DNA of 10,755 bases from positions 1 to 10,755 of the forward strand of contig JAIBBE010000191.1 of NCBI GenBank assembly GCA_019694835.1, written 5' to 3'. The position numbers and the translations under genes were made by a program. Positions 1 to 6,046 of the stretch are shown here, in pieces. The number at the start of each line of letters is the position of its first letter. The stretch's first letter is position 1. Source of the DNA: Fimbriimonadaceae bacterium. GTDB taxonomy: Bacteria; Armatimonadota; Fimbriimonadia; Fimbriimonadales; Fimbriimonadaceae. Below the pieces are notes generated by a model, which was not told where the DNA came from, did no database searches, and worked only from the letters and a program-made list of their open reading frames with translations.

Positions 1-1228
1 GCCAGGTCTGCGGATCGAAGCACTGATCAAGCGTCACGGCGTCGAGGAAGGCCTGCACCTCGGCCACGGCCTCGAAGGCGTCGATGTGATCAGCTATGAG
101 AAAGTCCCAGAGTCCCATCAGGGCGTTGACCGTGGGATACATCGAGAGGAAGTCGACGTAGACGACCGGGACTGGTGTGCGACGGATACGGCACTCGGCG
201 CGGCCACCGTAGTACGCCACCATGGATGCTCCCAGGACCTCTGCCGGGAAATCCGGCTGCCGAACGAGTGGTGGCTTGATGCCCATGGCGGAGAGGTAGC
301 GTTTCCCGATTGTGGCCGGAGAAAACGCCTTGGTCGGGACGAGGGCAATCGGGTGACGTGCGTGTTCCTCCAGGAGTTTCTCCAGCAACTCCGCCGTCGC
401 CTGCACATCGCGTCGCGCATAGTCGATGTAGGACTCGGTGATAACGCCGTGCTGCTCGGTCTCCGCCTTGCCGTTCTCGACGCCAAACGCCTTGCAGGCG
501 CGGTCGAGTGAGAACGCCTCATTCGTGAGCGCAAAGGCCAGGGTCTTGAGATCGAGGAAGTAGCCGGGGAAGACGTACGCTGGGTCAGGCTTGCCATCAC
601 CAGAGCCCTCGGGGATGAGATCGTCGGGATCCGGGGAACGGCGTTTGGTGAAGCCAATGAGCGCACGCTTGCTGTCGATCGATTTCACGGTAATGCGTGG
701 TCGGTACTTGTCCTCGACCCACACGCCGTTCTTCTCGTAGTCCCACAGCACCAGCGAGAAGCCTCCACCATACGGTTCACCTCGGGCGGTGCCCCACCCC
801 ACCGCGAGGCGCGAGAGGTCGAATGGCAGGTTGAAGCCGACCACCACTCCACGGCTCTTGTAGGCCAACTGCCAGAACACTTCGCAGAGAAAAGCACGTC
901 GGGAGAGCAGCCGGAGCGGTTCAGGTCGTTGCGTATCCGCTTGCTGCCGTGCGGCATACTCCTGCAAGATGGCGAGATCCGCCTCGGGCAAGTCATCCCC
1001 GTGGAACAGTCCCTCATCAATCGTCACGCCGTCATCAAGCACCCGCCAGACGCCAAAGGTCAAACGCTGTGTGGCGTCGATCGTGGTCTCGGTATCGAGC
1101 ACGAGAGTCAGCCGAGGAAGTGCCGGGATGACTGGTCGAGCCGCTCGCGGCGTCCATCCGTCAGGCGGAGCCCAGGCGCGGACAGCCACTGGCAGGAGGT
1201 CCGGCGGCCCTAGCGCATCGAGGACCAT
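1..1228 (-). CDS. Family B DNA polymerase with 3'-5' exonuclease domain (C-terminal part outside window)
   Basis: This would be a replicative or self-synthesis DNA polymerase with proofreading. About 409 residues are visible. The exonuclease motifs are in order: Exo I DTETT (D45, E47), Exo II GFNLPFDLSRLA (N133, D137) and Exo III YARRD (Y270, D274). Next comes YYGGRAE (residues 339-345), matching the YxGG-type motif between exonuclease and polymerase domains. Then comes polymerase motif A, VDFLSMYP (catalytic D359, Y364). Motifs B and C (the DTD site) must lie beyond base 1. The start is an ATG at 1228, overlapping the upstream HNH-like gene by 19 bases in another frame, which suggests coupled translation. 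It is the last visible gene of the leftward operon. The YxGG motif is emphasised in protein-primed polymerases, but I cannot assign the priming mode. Family assignment is firm; role in a casposon is inferred. Confidence 0.9.
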   Translation of the reverse strand, partial: MVLDALGPPDLLPVAVRAWAPPDGWTPRAARPVIPALPRLTLVLDTETTIDATQRLTFGVWRVLDDGVTIDEGLFHGDDLPEADLAILQEYAARQQADTQRPEPLRLLSRRAFLCEVFWQLAYKSRGVVVGFNLPFDLSRLAVGWGTARGEPYGGGFSLVLWDYEKNGVWVEDKYRPRITVKSIDSKRALIGFTKRRSPDPDDLIPEGSGDGKPDPAYVFPGYFLDLKTLAFALTNEAFSLDRACKAFGVENGKAETEQHGVITESYIDYARRDVQATAELLEKLLEEHARHPIALVPTKAFSPATIGKRYLSAMGIKPPLVRQPDFPAEVLGASMVAYYGGRAECRIRRTPVPVVYVDFLSMYPTVNALMGLWDFLIADHIDAFEAVAEVQAFLDAVTLDQCFDPQTW

Positions 1229-1689
1229 GGCGTCCCCACATCCAGCACGTCCCACCAGCGCTCGCCATGCTTATCTCTCAGCGATTCCCCCAGGTTTGTC
1301 AGCCAGGTGGCGATTTCCGCCAACCAGGCCACCCACAGAGCAAGCTGGTCGTGCAGGGAGAGCGCCGCGCTAGCCAGCCATAGCAGCGGGTCACGCGTCG
1401 TGTTGTGCCGGATAGTGTCTGGCCATTCTCGCTGTGATTCGCTCAAGAGGCGATGCATATTTCCGGGAACCCCGATCGTTACTGGATCCACTGCACGACC
1501 GAGGACGTGATGCTCCTCCACCGTTGCCTGACCACGTTTCGCACAGCCACACTCATAGCAACTGATCTGCGCTTCATCACGTTGCAAGGCGCTGGGCTGC
1601 GTCCAACCGCAGGCGCAGGCAGCTCCCGGCCCCAGCGTTCGCGTCTTCCGCTCCCGGCGTCCAGCCCGGGCGATATCCTGCTGTCCCAT
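1210..1689 (-). CDS. HNH-like zinc-binding protein (putative endonuclease)
   Basis: 159 residues from an ATG preceded by a near-perfect ribosome site (AAGGAGGTG, 1696-1704). Longer in-frame starts upstream have no such signal. The N-terminus is basic (RRERKTR). C25/C27 and C44/C47 form a probable zinc knuckle. EEHHVLGRAVDP (58-69) and GNMHRLLSESQREWP (76-90) supply the His-His, Asn and His of an HNH-like fold. From memory, relatives carry a cysteine pair around the Asn-His (CxxCH), which is absent here, so the site may be degenerate. The C-terminal half (100-137) is a Leu/Ala/Trp-rich helical stretch, probably not a true membrane anchor. It overlaps the polymerase start. HNH nucleases are regular casposon components, which fits. 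The HNH-like call is moderately sure; catalytic activity is not established. Confidence 0.6.
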   Translation of the reverse strand: MGQQDIARAGRRERKTRTLGPGAACACGWTQPSALQRDEAQISCYECGCAKRGQATVEEHHVLGRAVDPVTIGVPGNMHRLLSESQREWPDTIRHNTTRDPLLWLASAALSLHDQLALWVAWLAEIATWLTNLGESLRDKHGERWWDVLDVGTPWSSMR

Positions 1690-1695
1690 AGCGTC

Positions 1696-1704
1696 CACCT
1701 CCTT
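1696..1704 (-). promoter_or_regulatory. Strong ribosome binding site of the HNH-like gene
   Basis: AAGGAGGTG on the minus strand lies 6 bases before the ATG at 1689. It decides the start of this gene: the longer reading frame up to 1791 would begin inside the preceding HTH gene with no comparable signal. Confidence 0.85.
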
Positions 1705-1714
1705 CGTGTTGCTG

Positions 1715-2326
1715 TCAGTGCTGATACAGGTCTTCAAACGAGAGCTCACCTGCGCGTCCGAAGCGCTCGAGCTCATCCAGATCCGTGACAAATCGCAGCG
1801 AGGTCTTCTGCCGTGTCCGCAGCCGCATGCGACGGAAGCGCCGGAGCGGTCGATCGTCTCCCGTGGTCAGGAAGTGATCGACGGCGTTCCAGTACTCGGC
1901 GAGCTTGCTGGCTTCACGCGAACTTGCCAGCTCGACCGTGGTGAGTCCTCGGCTGTCGATGAAGCGCATGCGCCGCACGAGGCGATCGCTCGGCTTGGCG
2001 ATCCACCGACCTCCTGCACCGCGCGTGAGGCCAGAGCCGACCTGGCGTACGACGGTATCCGGACTGATCCGCAGCTCCCGCGCCGCGCTGCTGAGGCTCT
2101 CGCCCTTGCGCATCCGGCCCAGGACCTCGAGCGCGGTCTGGTAGCGGGGTGAGCCGACAACCTCCGCGCTTCGCCACGCGGGAAGCGCCTTTGCCGCGTG
2201 GCCGCGAGCTTCTGCGAGTGAGACGCCACGCGCCTCCGCGCGTTCGAGCCGCTTCCGGTAGGCCGGAGACAGGTCCTCACGCGGTTTGCTGGCAAATCGG
2301 CCCTGGGTGTTGCGTACTGCCGCCAT
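1715..2326 (-). CDS. HTH protein of unknown function
   Basis: 203 residues, very rich in Arg. The start ATG is supported by GAAGGGAG (2333-2340) 6 bases upstream. Residues 1-50 are basic and helical (PAYRKRLERAEARGVSLAEARGH). Residues 66-97 form a typical helix-turn-helix (LGRMRKGESLSSAARELRIS, then PDTVVRQVG). Residues 108-170 (KPSDRLVRRMRFIDSRGLTT and beyond) are a second, beta-looking basic region, and the acidic C-terminus is FEDLYQH. I recall similar uncharacterised proteins in bacterial mobile regions but cannot name a family. It lies 92 bases downstream of the ParB-like gene and 25 bases upstream of the HNH-like gene in the leftward operon. A DNA-binding role in replication, element-end recognition or regulation is an inference. 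Confidence 0.8.
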   Translation of the reverse strand: MAAVRNTQGRFASKPREDLSPAYRKRLERAEARGVSLAEARGHAAKALPAWRSAEVVGSPRYQTALEVLGRMRKGESLSSAARELRISPDTVVRQVGSGLTRGAGGRWIAKPSDRLVRRMRFIDSRGLTTVELASSREASKLAEYWNAVDHFLTTGDDRPLRRFRRMRLRTRQKTSLRFVTDLDELERFGRAGELSFEDLYQH

Positions 2327-2418
2327 CGGTCGCTCCCTTCACGCCATGGCTTCGCTCAGGTCGACGGCTCCCCGCCGACCGAGATCTCACGATGGCGATG
2401 TGCGTGGTGGGCTAGGCC

Positions 2419-3102
2419 CTAGGCGTCACCGAGGAACGGCTGGGCGGCGGCAACGCACGCTTGGCCGAAGGCGAGCACGGCTTGCGCGATCGTTTCGCGG
2501 TCCTCTTCGCGGTAGGCCTCGATCGCGCGCCGGAAGAGTTTGGCGTTCCCGTCGTGGCCAAAGCCAAGCCAGCTCCGGCCATGGCCGCCTGCGTAGGTGC
2601 GATAGACCTGGGCGACGAGCTTCTCAACCGGATCGGGGTTGGTGCGTTGATGCTCTGCGCGCTGTGAGTCCGCTGCTTCAACGGCGCGCTTGACGGTTTC
2701 ATGATTGAGCCCCGTGCGGCGACCGATCTCGCGGTACGACAGGGAGGGATCGAGTTCGGCGAGGTGTCGCGCGGCGATCTTGCGATCTTCGGGATGGAGT
2801 GGCAGGCCGTGGTGGATGTTTGCCAGGACCGCGTCCGGGTAGTCGGCATCCGGGTCAATACGGCAGGTCAACGCGGACAGCCCGAGCCGGGTCGCGGCTT
2901 CGAACCGATGGAAGCCGTCGATGATGTGGAAGCACCCGTCGTCGTCCGGGGCGATGAGGAGTGGTGGCCAGTCTGCTGGATCGGTCTGCATGAGCAGGCG
3001 CACGTGCCGCTCGACCAGCCCGCCATATCGCGGTTGAAAGTCCTCTTTGGCCTTAATTAGCTGGAGTGAGAGAAGGGCCGTTTCAGTTCCCTGACTAGTC
3101 AT
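2419..3102 (-). CDS. ParB/Spo0J-like protein with HTH
   Basis: 227 residues from the ATG at 3102 (MTSQGTE). This ATG overlaps the end of the upstream gene by 8 bases and has GGAG 9 bases before it; an ATG at 3118 (MEKILM) is the alternative. The N-terminal region resembles the ParB/sulfiredoxin fold, with FHIIDGFHRFEAATRLG (58-74) in the position of the ParB phosphate-binding box (usually GERRxxA). LSYREIGRRTGLNHETVKRA (121-140) is a helix-turn-helix like the ParB central HTH. The C-terminal 70 residues are helical and Ala/Arg-rich. No ParA ATPase is in the window, so a classical partition role is doubtful. It may instead bind element DNA, act as a nuclease or NTP-dependent clamp, or regulate the operon. 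Fold assignment is good; function is open. Confidence 0.82.
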   Translation of the reverse strand: MTSQGTETALLSLQLIKAKEDFQPRYGGLVERHVRLLMQTDPADWPPLLIAPDDDGCFHIIDGFHRFEAATRLGLSALTCRIDPDADYPDAVLANIHHGLPLHPEDRKIAARHLAELDPSLSYREIGRRTGLNHETVKRAVEAADSQRAEHQRTNPDPVEKLVAQVYRTYAGGHGRSWLGFGHDGNAKLFRRAIEAYREEDRETIAQAVLAFGQACVAAAQPFLGDA

Positions 3103-3325
3103 CAGAATCTTCTCCATTCCCGTGTCGCGCGGTCGATGCACCACCTTGTTCGACCTGGCCTCGTCGGTCTTGCGCCACACGCTCGACCTCTGCCTGCTGG
3201 AACACGCGCACGCCGCCGAGGGTCTTCTGCGCCTTGAGCCGACCGTCCCGTTCCATCTGCCGCACGGTCGCCGGGACCACCCCGAGGATCCGTGCGGCGT
3301 CCGCGACGCCGAGCAACTGGTCCAT
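3095..3325 (-). CDS. Small MerR/excisionase-type HTH protein
   Basis: 76 residues, first gene of the leftward operon. The ATG at 3325 has an excellent ribosome site, AAGGAGGT (3330-3337), 4 bases upstream. The in-frame ATG at 3361 has none, so I prefer the shorter form. LLGVADAARILGVVPATVRQ followed by MERDGRLKAQKTLGGVRVF (residues 4-42) is the winged-helix fold of the MerR/HTH_17 excisionase group: an HTH, then the GRL wing with a basic loop. The tail (50-76) is polar and disordered. Likely roles are repressor of the divergent control region or an excisionase-like architectural factor. Its stop codon overlaps the ATG of the ParB-like gene (ATGACTAG), so the two are probably coupled. Confidence 0.85.
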   Translation of the reverse strand: MDQLLGVADAARILGVVPATVRQMERDGRLKAQKTLGGVRVFQQAEVERVAQDRRGQVEQGGASTARHGNGEDSDD

Positions 3326-3329
3326 GTGG

Positions 3330-3337
3330 ACCTCCTT
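3330..3337 (-). promoter_or_regulatory. Strong ribosome binding site of the small HTH gene
   Basis: AAGGAGGT on the minus strand, 4 bases before the ATG at 3325. It fixes the start of the first gene of the leftward operon, in preference to the in-frame ATG at 3361. Confidence 0.85.
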
Positions 3338-3365
3338 TCGTTCGCCTAGAGCATGGTGCAAGCAG

Positions 3366-3380
3366 CCTATTGCGCATAGG
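3366..3380. repeat. Palindrome CCTATTGCGCATAGG, candidate operator
   Basis: Five-base perfect arms (CCTAT/ATAGG) flank TGCGC. Removing one T would make a 14-base perfect palindrome. It lies 41 bases upstream of the leftward ATG at 3325 and 69 bases upstream of the rightward TTG at 3449, in the shared control region. Either MerR-like protein encoded on the two sides could bind it; that is inference. Confidence 0.45.
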
Positions 3381-3448
3381 AACGAGAACGCGTAAAGTTG
3401 CCTTGAAAAGCGACTATTTTGAAGAATCTGTTTCTAGGGGGTGGACGA

Positions 3449-4150
3449 TTGGAAGAGCGGCTAAGTGCAAACCAAGTCATTAGAGGATTGGCGGAACGAG
3501 ACAGCCCTATTGGTATATCCAACACTCAGCTCAAGGCCTGGCGCGATTGGGGGCTGCTCACTCAGGATGCCGATGGTTTGTGGGAAGCCAACAGCATCGA
3601 AAAGATTGTTCGCATCCACGAGGTCGGCAAGACGATTGACGCAATCCCTCGCCGAGTCATCATGCTGAATGCCGAGAACGTTCGTGTCCTTCCACCAGTC
3701 TCTGGCGAAGAGGATGCCAGAGAGAGGTCAGAGTGGTTCTTCCAAGTGCCCTCAGAAGCGCTTCGCCGCGCTATGTTGGAGGTCGCGCCGAGGATAAGAC
3801 CACACCTGAAGAAAATGAAGCGCATCGCCTCATCCGTCGCGGCAATCCCCTCGGAGGCTACGGATAATCCCCGAGGAACACGCCGCAAACAGTCTCCGAT
3901 GGACAGCTTGCCGCGCTGCGAAGAATGGGAAGCTGTCCTGCGCGAAGCTTCAGCTGAGGAGTTCACAGAGCGGTCCAGCGTCCAATACTACGTGGCCGCT
4001 CTTCTTCGCGAACTCGGGCGCAGAGGCGGAGTAGATGTCAGTGATATCCCCTTTGAAGAGCAGATTGTGCTCCTGACCATTCGAGACTTGTATTGGCGAC
4101 GTGAGCAGCGGCGACAGAAAAGCTCAAGCCAATCAGGAGAAGCGCAGTGA
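3449..4150 (+). CDS. MerR-like HTH protein coupled to cas1
   Basis: 233 residues if started at TTG 3449, which follows AGGGGGTGG (3436-3444) by 4 bases. An upstream TTG at 3419 has no ribosome site, and there is no ATG near. Residues 6-40 (SANQVIRGLAERDSPIGISN, then TQLKAWRDWGLL) resemble the MerR N-terminal HTH, where WRDWGLL takes the place of the usual YYxxxGLL. The next segment (46-72, EANSIEKIVRIHEVGKTIDA) looks like the MerR dimer-side helix. The rest has no motif I know: a polar linker (130-152), then two helices (157-190, 203-222) and a basic tail (RREQRRQK). Its TGA overlaps the GTG start of cas1 by 4 bases (GTGA), so the two proteins are made together. It may regulate cas1 or be an integration accessory factor. 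Unknown beyond the HTH. Confidence 0.78.
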   Translation: MEERLSANQVIRGLAERDSPIGISNTQLKAWRDWGLLTQDADGLWEANSIEKIVRIHEVGKTIDAIPRRVIMLNAENVRVLPPVSGEEDARERSEWFFQVPSEALRRAMLEVAPRIRPHLKKMKRIASSVAAIPSEATDNPRGTRRKQSPMDSLPRCEEWEAVLREASAEEFTERSSVQYYVAALLRELGRRGGVDVSDIPFEEQIVLLTIRDLYWRREQRRQKSSSQSGEAQ

Positions 4151-5724
4151 CAGCTCAGCCGCAGATCGTCGTGCAACAGATCGTTCCTCGAAATGGCGTC
4201 GTGGTCCTATCAGGCTACGGTGTTCGTGTCGCCGTTGAGCGAGGGCATCTGGTGGTCTGTGACGGCATTGGCCGTGAGCGACGCGAAGCCAGACTAGCCC
4301 GTGCGACGTCCAAGCTGCGACGCCTCGTCGTCCTGGGGCATAGCGGAACGGTCTCGCTGGAAGCGCTGCGATGGCTTGCTGATGTCAAAGGTGCATTCGT
4401 GCACATTGACGCTGATGGTGAGGTAATTGCGGCAACTGCCCCGCTTGGACTGGACGATCCCCGGCTGCGACGAGCCCAGGCTCTGGCCACGACCAACGGC
4501 ATCGGGCTCGAGATTGCACGGACGCTCATTGGACTGAAACTCCGTGGGCAAGCCGAGGTGCTCGATCAGCTGCCGGATTCAGAGCATGCGCGAGGCGTCG
4601 TCGAGGATTATCGGAGGATGCTCGCGGAAGCCGAGACGGCTGAGCAGCTGCGTCTGCTCGAAGCGAATGCAGCTGTGGCGTACTGGCAGACCTGGGCTCC
4701 CCTGGCCATCCCATGGGTCAAGAAGGATGCGGCTCGCGTACCAGCGCACTGGCAGACGTTCGGCTCCCGATCGTCACCCCTCTCTGGGGCTTCACGCAAC
4801 GCGGCCAGTCCCGCGAATGCGATGCTGAACTATCTCTACGCGATTCTTGAAGCGGAGTGCCGGATCGCACTGTTGTCGATAGGGCTCGACCCCGGATTGG
4901 GCGTCATGCACGCTGACCAACGGGGCCGCGATTCCCTGGCGTTGGATCTCATGGAAGCGATGCGACCCAACGTCGACCGGTTTGTCCTTGGACTCCTGCA
5001 GAGCCATACATTCACCGCGAAAGACTTCTTCGAGACGCGACAAGGAATCTGCCGGGTGTTGCCGCCACTGACCCACCAACTGGCCGAGAGTGCTGGGGAG
5101 TGGACCAGGCTGGTTGCGCCGCACGTGGAGACCATTGCGCGAGCATGCATGGGGTCTACGAAGTCCGGGAGTGGTCCTGGACCGACAGTCCCAACATTGC
5201 TCACCCAGGCCAATCGCAGTGCTGGTCGTCCATCGAATCGAGCCAGCAAATCCGATGCTGGCAAGGCGACCACACACAGGTTGGCCGCAGCTTGCCAGGA
5301 GTGCGGGACGGTGCTGGAGGATCGGTCTCGGAAGTACTGCGACGTGTGCGCTCCAGAGCGTCAGGTCGAATCTCTGGCGATTTTCGCCAAGGCTGGACCA
5401 GCGAGGCTCGCCCAGTTGCGCGCTGAGGGAAACGACCCGACGAAGACCGAGGCAGCACGTGCGAAGCAGGGGCAGCGTAACCGCGAGAGCTACCGGGCGA
5501 ATGCAGAGTGGGACCAAGCGCACGCGGGTGAGGTGACGACGGTCGATTTTGCCCAGGACATTTTGCCTGGTCTTCAGGGTGTTGCCTTGAGCACAATCAT
5601 GCGAGCAACGGGGCTCTCGCTTCGGTATTGCTCACTAATTCGACAAGGGCAGAAAGTGCCGCATCAACGGCACTGGGCAGCGTTAGGTGCGGTGATAGAA
5701 GTTGCCAGAGACGGGGAGACCTAG
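4147..5724 (+). CDS. cas1: Stand-alone Cas1 integrase (casposase-like) with C-terminal zinc ribbon and HTH
   Basis: 525 residues; typical CRISPR Cas1 is about 300-340. The GTG start has AGGAG (4135-4139) 7 bases upstream. Residues 1-100 are the beta-rich Cas1 N-domain. The catalytic helical domain has RLLEANAAVAYW (E172), SPANAMLNYLYAILEAECR (221-239), GLDPGLGVMHADQRGRDS (H255) and LALDLMEAMRP (D267, E270). These match the conserved Glu, His and Asp/Glu metal ligands, so it should be active as an integrase joining DNA 3' ends to target DNA. After a Ser/Gly/Pro-rich linker (335-378) comes CQEC...YCDVC (C383, C386, C398, C401), a zinc ribbon. At 478-510 lies a helix-turn-helix (LSTIMRATGLSLRYCSLIRQ) ending in RHW. 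C-terminal HTH extensions are known in casposases. No cas2 or CRISPR array is near. Its stop overlaps the convergent XRE stop. Confidence 0.92.
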   Translation: MTAQPQIVVQQIVPRNGVVVLSGYGVRVAVERGHLVVCDGIGRERREARLARATSKLRRLVVLGHSGTVSLEALRWLADVKGAFVHIDADGEVIAATAPLGLDDPRLRRAQALATTNGIGLEIARTLIGLKLRGQAEVLDQLPDSEHARGVVEDYRRMLAEAETAEQLRLLEANAAVAYWQTWAPLAIPWVKKDAARVPAHWQTFGSRSSPLSGASRNAASPANAMLNYLYAILEAECRIALLSIGLDPGLGVMHADQRGRDSLALDLMEAMRPNVDRFVLGLLQSHTFTAKDFFETRQGICRVLPPLTHQLAESAGEWTRLVAPHVETIARACMGSTKSGSGPGPTVPTLLTQANRSAGRPSNRASKSDAGKATTHRLAAACQECGTVLEDRSRKYCDVCAPERQVESLAIFAKAGPARLAQLRAEGNDPTKTEAARAKQGQRNRESYRANAEWDQAHAGEVTTVDFAQDILPGLQGVALSTIMRATGLSLRYCSLIRQGQKVPHQRHWAALGAVIEVARDGET

Positions 5725-5963
5725 ACTGAAGTTTGATCACCTTCCAAGGCTTCAGCATCTTCGATCAATTGCGATGCAGGCATGCCAAGCGCACGAGCAA
5801 TACGTCGTAGCACAACAATGCTTGGACTGACCTTGCCAGTTTCAATCTCACTGATATAGGTGAAATGGGACTCACAGCGCTCCGCAAGTTCCTCTTGCGT
5901 CAGGCCCGCTGCCACGCGACGCGTTCGGATCACCAATCCCAGTTCTCGCCAGCCTCGTTCCAC
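5721..5963 (-). CDS. XRE-family (Cro/C1-type) HTH regulator
   Basis: 80 residues beginning at GTG 5963; an in-frame stop lies just upstream and no ATG is available, and the ribosome site is weak. LGLVIRTRRVAAGLTQEELA, then ERCESHFTYISEIETGKVSP, then LRRIARALGM cover a complete HTH_3 domain (residues 8-61), with a short acidic tail. The size and layout resemble restriction-modification controller proteins and small phage-type repressors, so it may control the nuclease genes further right or its divergent neighbour; that is inference. It is convergent with cas1: TAG of cas1 (5722-5724) and TAG of this gene (minus strand 5721-5723) share one CTAG. The TAGGC/GCCTA repeat at 5999-6012 is a candidate binding site. 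Confidence 0.85.
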   Translation of the reverse strand: MERGWRELGLVIRTRRVAAGLTQEELAERCESHFTYISEIETGKVSPSIVVLRRIARALGMPASQLIEDAEALEGDQTSV

Positions 5964-5986
5964 AGCCCGATGCTGCCGCGCATCGG

Positions 5987-6016
5987 TTGACTACTCTATA
6001 GGCAATCGCCTAAATT
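5987..6016 (+). promoter_or_regulatory. Candidate sigma70 promoter of the secreted-protein gene
   Basis: TTGACT (5987-5992), an 18-base spacer and TAAATT (6011-6016) on the plus strand. The spacer contains most of an inverted repeat (5999-6012). Transcription from here would give a leader of about 110 bases before the ATG at 6132. Prediction by eye only. Confidence 0.45.
5999..6012. repeat. Inverted repeat TAGGC-AATC-GCCTA, candidate XRE operator
   Basis: Perfect 5-base arms with a 4-base spacer, between the -35 and -10 of the rightward promoter and 36 bases upstream of the XRE start codon. The size and position suit a dimeric XRE repressor that controls both its own and the divergent gene. 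Binding is inferred. Confidence 0.45.
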
Positions 6017-6046
6017 CACGCTATTCGAGAATACGTACAACTCGCA

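Larger units (their letters stand above)
3326..3448. promoter_or_regulatory. Divergent control region between the PolB operon and the cas1 operon
   Basis: About 120 bases separate the two divergent first genes, so both operon promoters should lie here. On the plus strand TATTTT (3415-3420) is a possible -10 without a clear -35. TTGAAA (3403-3408) is a possible -35 without a clear -10. The minus strand has no convincing sigma70 pair. The palindrome at 3366-3380 is the best operator candidate. Confidence 0.5.
1..5724. mobile_element. Casposon-like Cas1-PolB element (partial, ends unseen)
   Basis: Two divergent operons together encode a family B DNA polymerase, an HNH-like protein, several HTH DNA-binding proteins, a ParB-like protein and a stand-alone Cas1. 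Casposons are known to combine Cas1 integrase, PolB, HNH nuclease and HTH proteins, and to lack Cas2 and CRISPR arrays. The gene content here fits that description. The left end lies beyond the window. I could not identify terminal inverted repeats or a target-site duplication, so the limits given are only the outermost genes that belong to the set. The element could extend to the right and include the XRE gene or the nuclease genes. An alternative is a plasmid or integrative element that carries the same replication genes. Gene identities are seen in the sequence; the mobile-element status is inferred. Confidence 0.6.

Noticed and set aside
118..1020. Two minus-strand ORFs (118-666 and 685-1020) and a plus-strand ORF (86-511)
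   Set aside because: They are shadow frames of the family B polymerase, whose true minus-strand frame is open from 1228 to the window edge and carries all expected motifs.
2419..3102. Classical plasmid partition system
   Set aside because: No ParA-type ATPase or iteron array is in the window; only the ParB-like fold is seen.
4792..5596. Long minus-strand ORFs (e.g. 4792-5523) opposite cas1
   Set aside because: Their translations show no motif or ribosome site and they are fully covered by the Cas1 frame with its catalytic residues.
4147..5724. Cas1 as part of an adaptive CRISPR-Cas locus
   Set aside because: No repeat-spacer array, Cas2 or effector gene is visible in 10.7 kb; the neighbours are polymerase and HTH genes.
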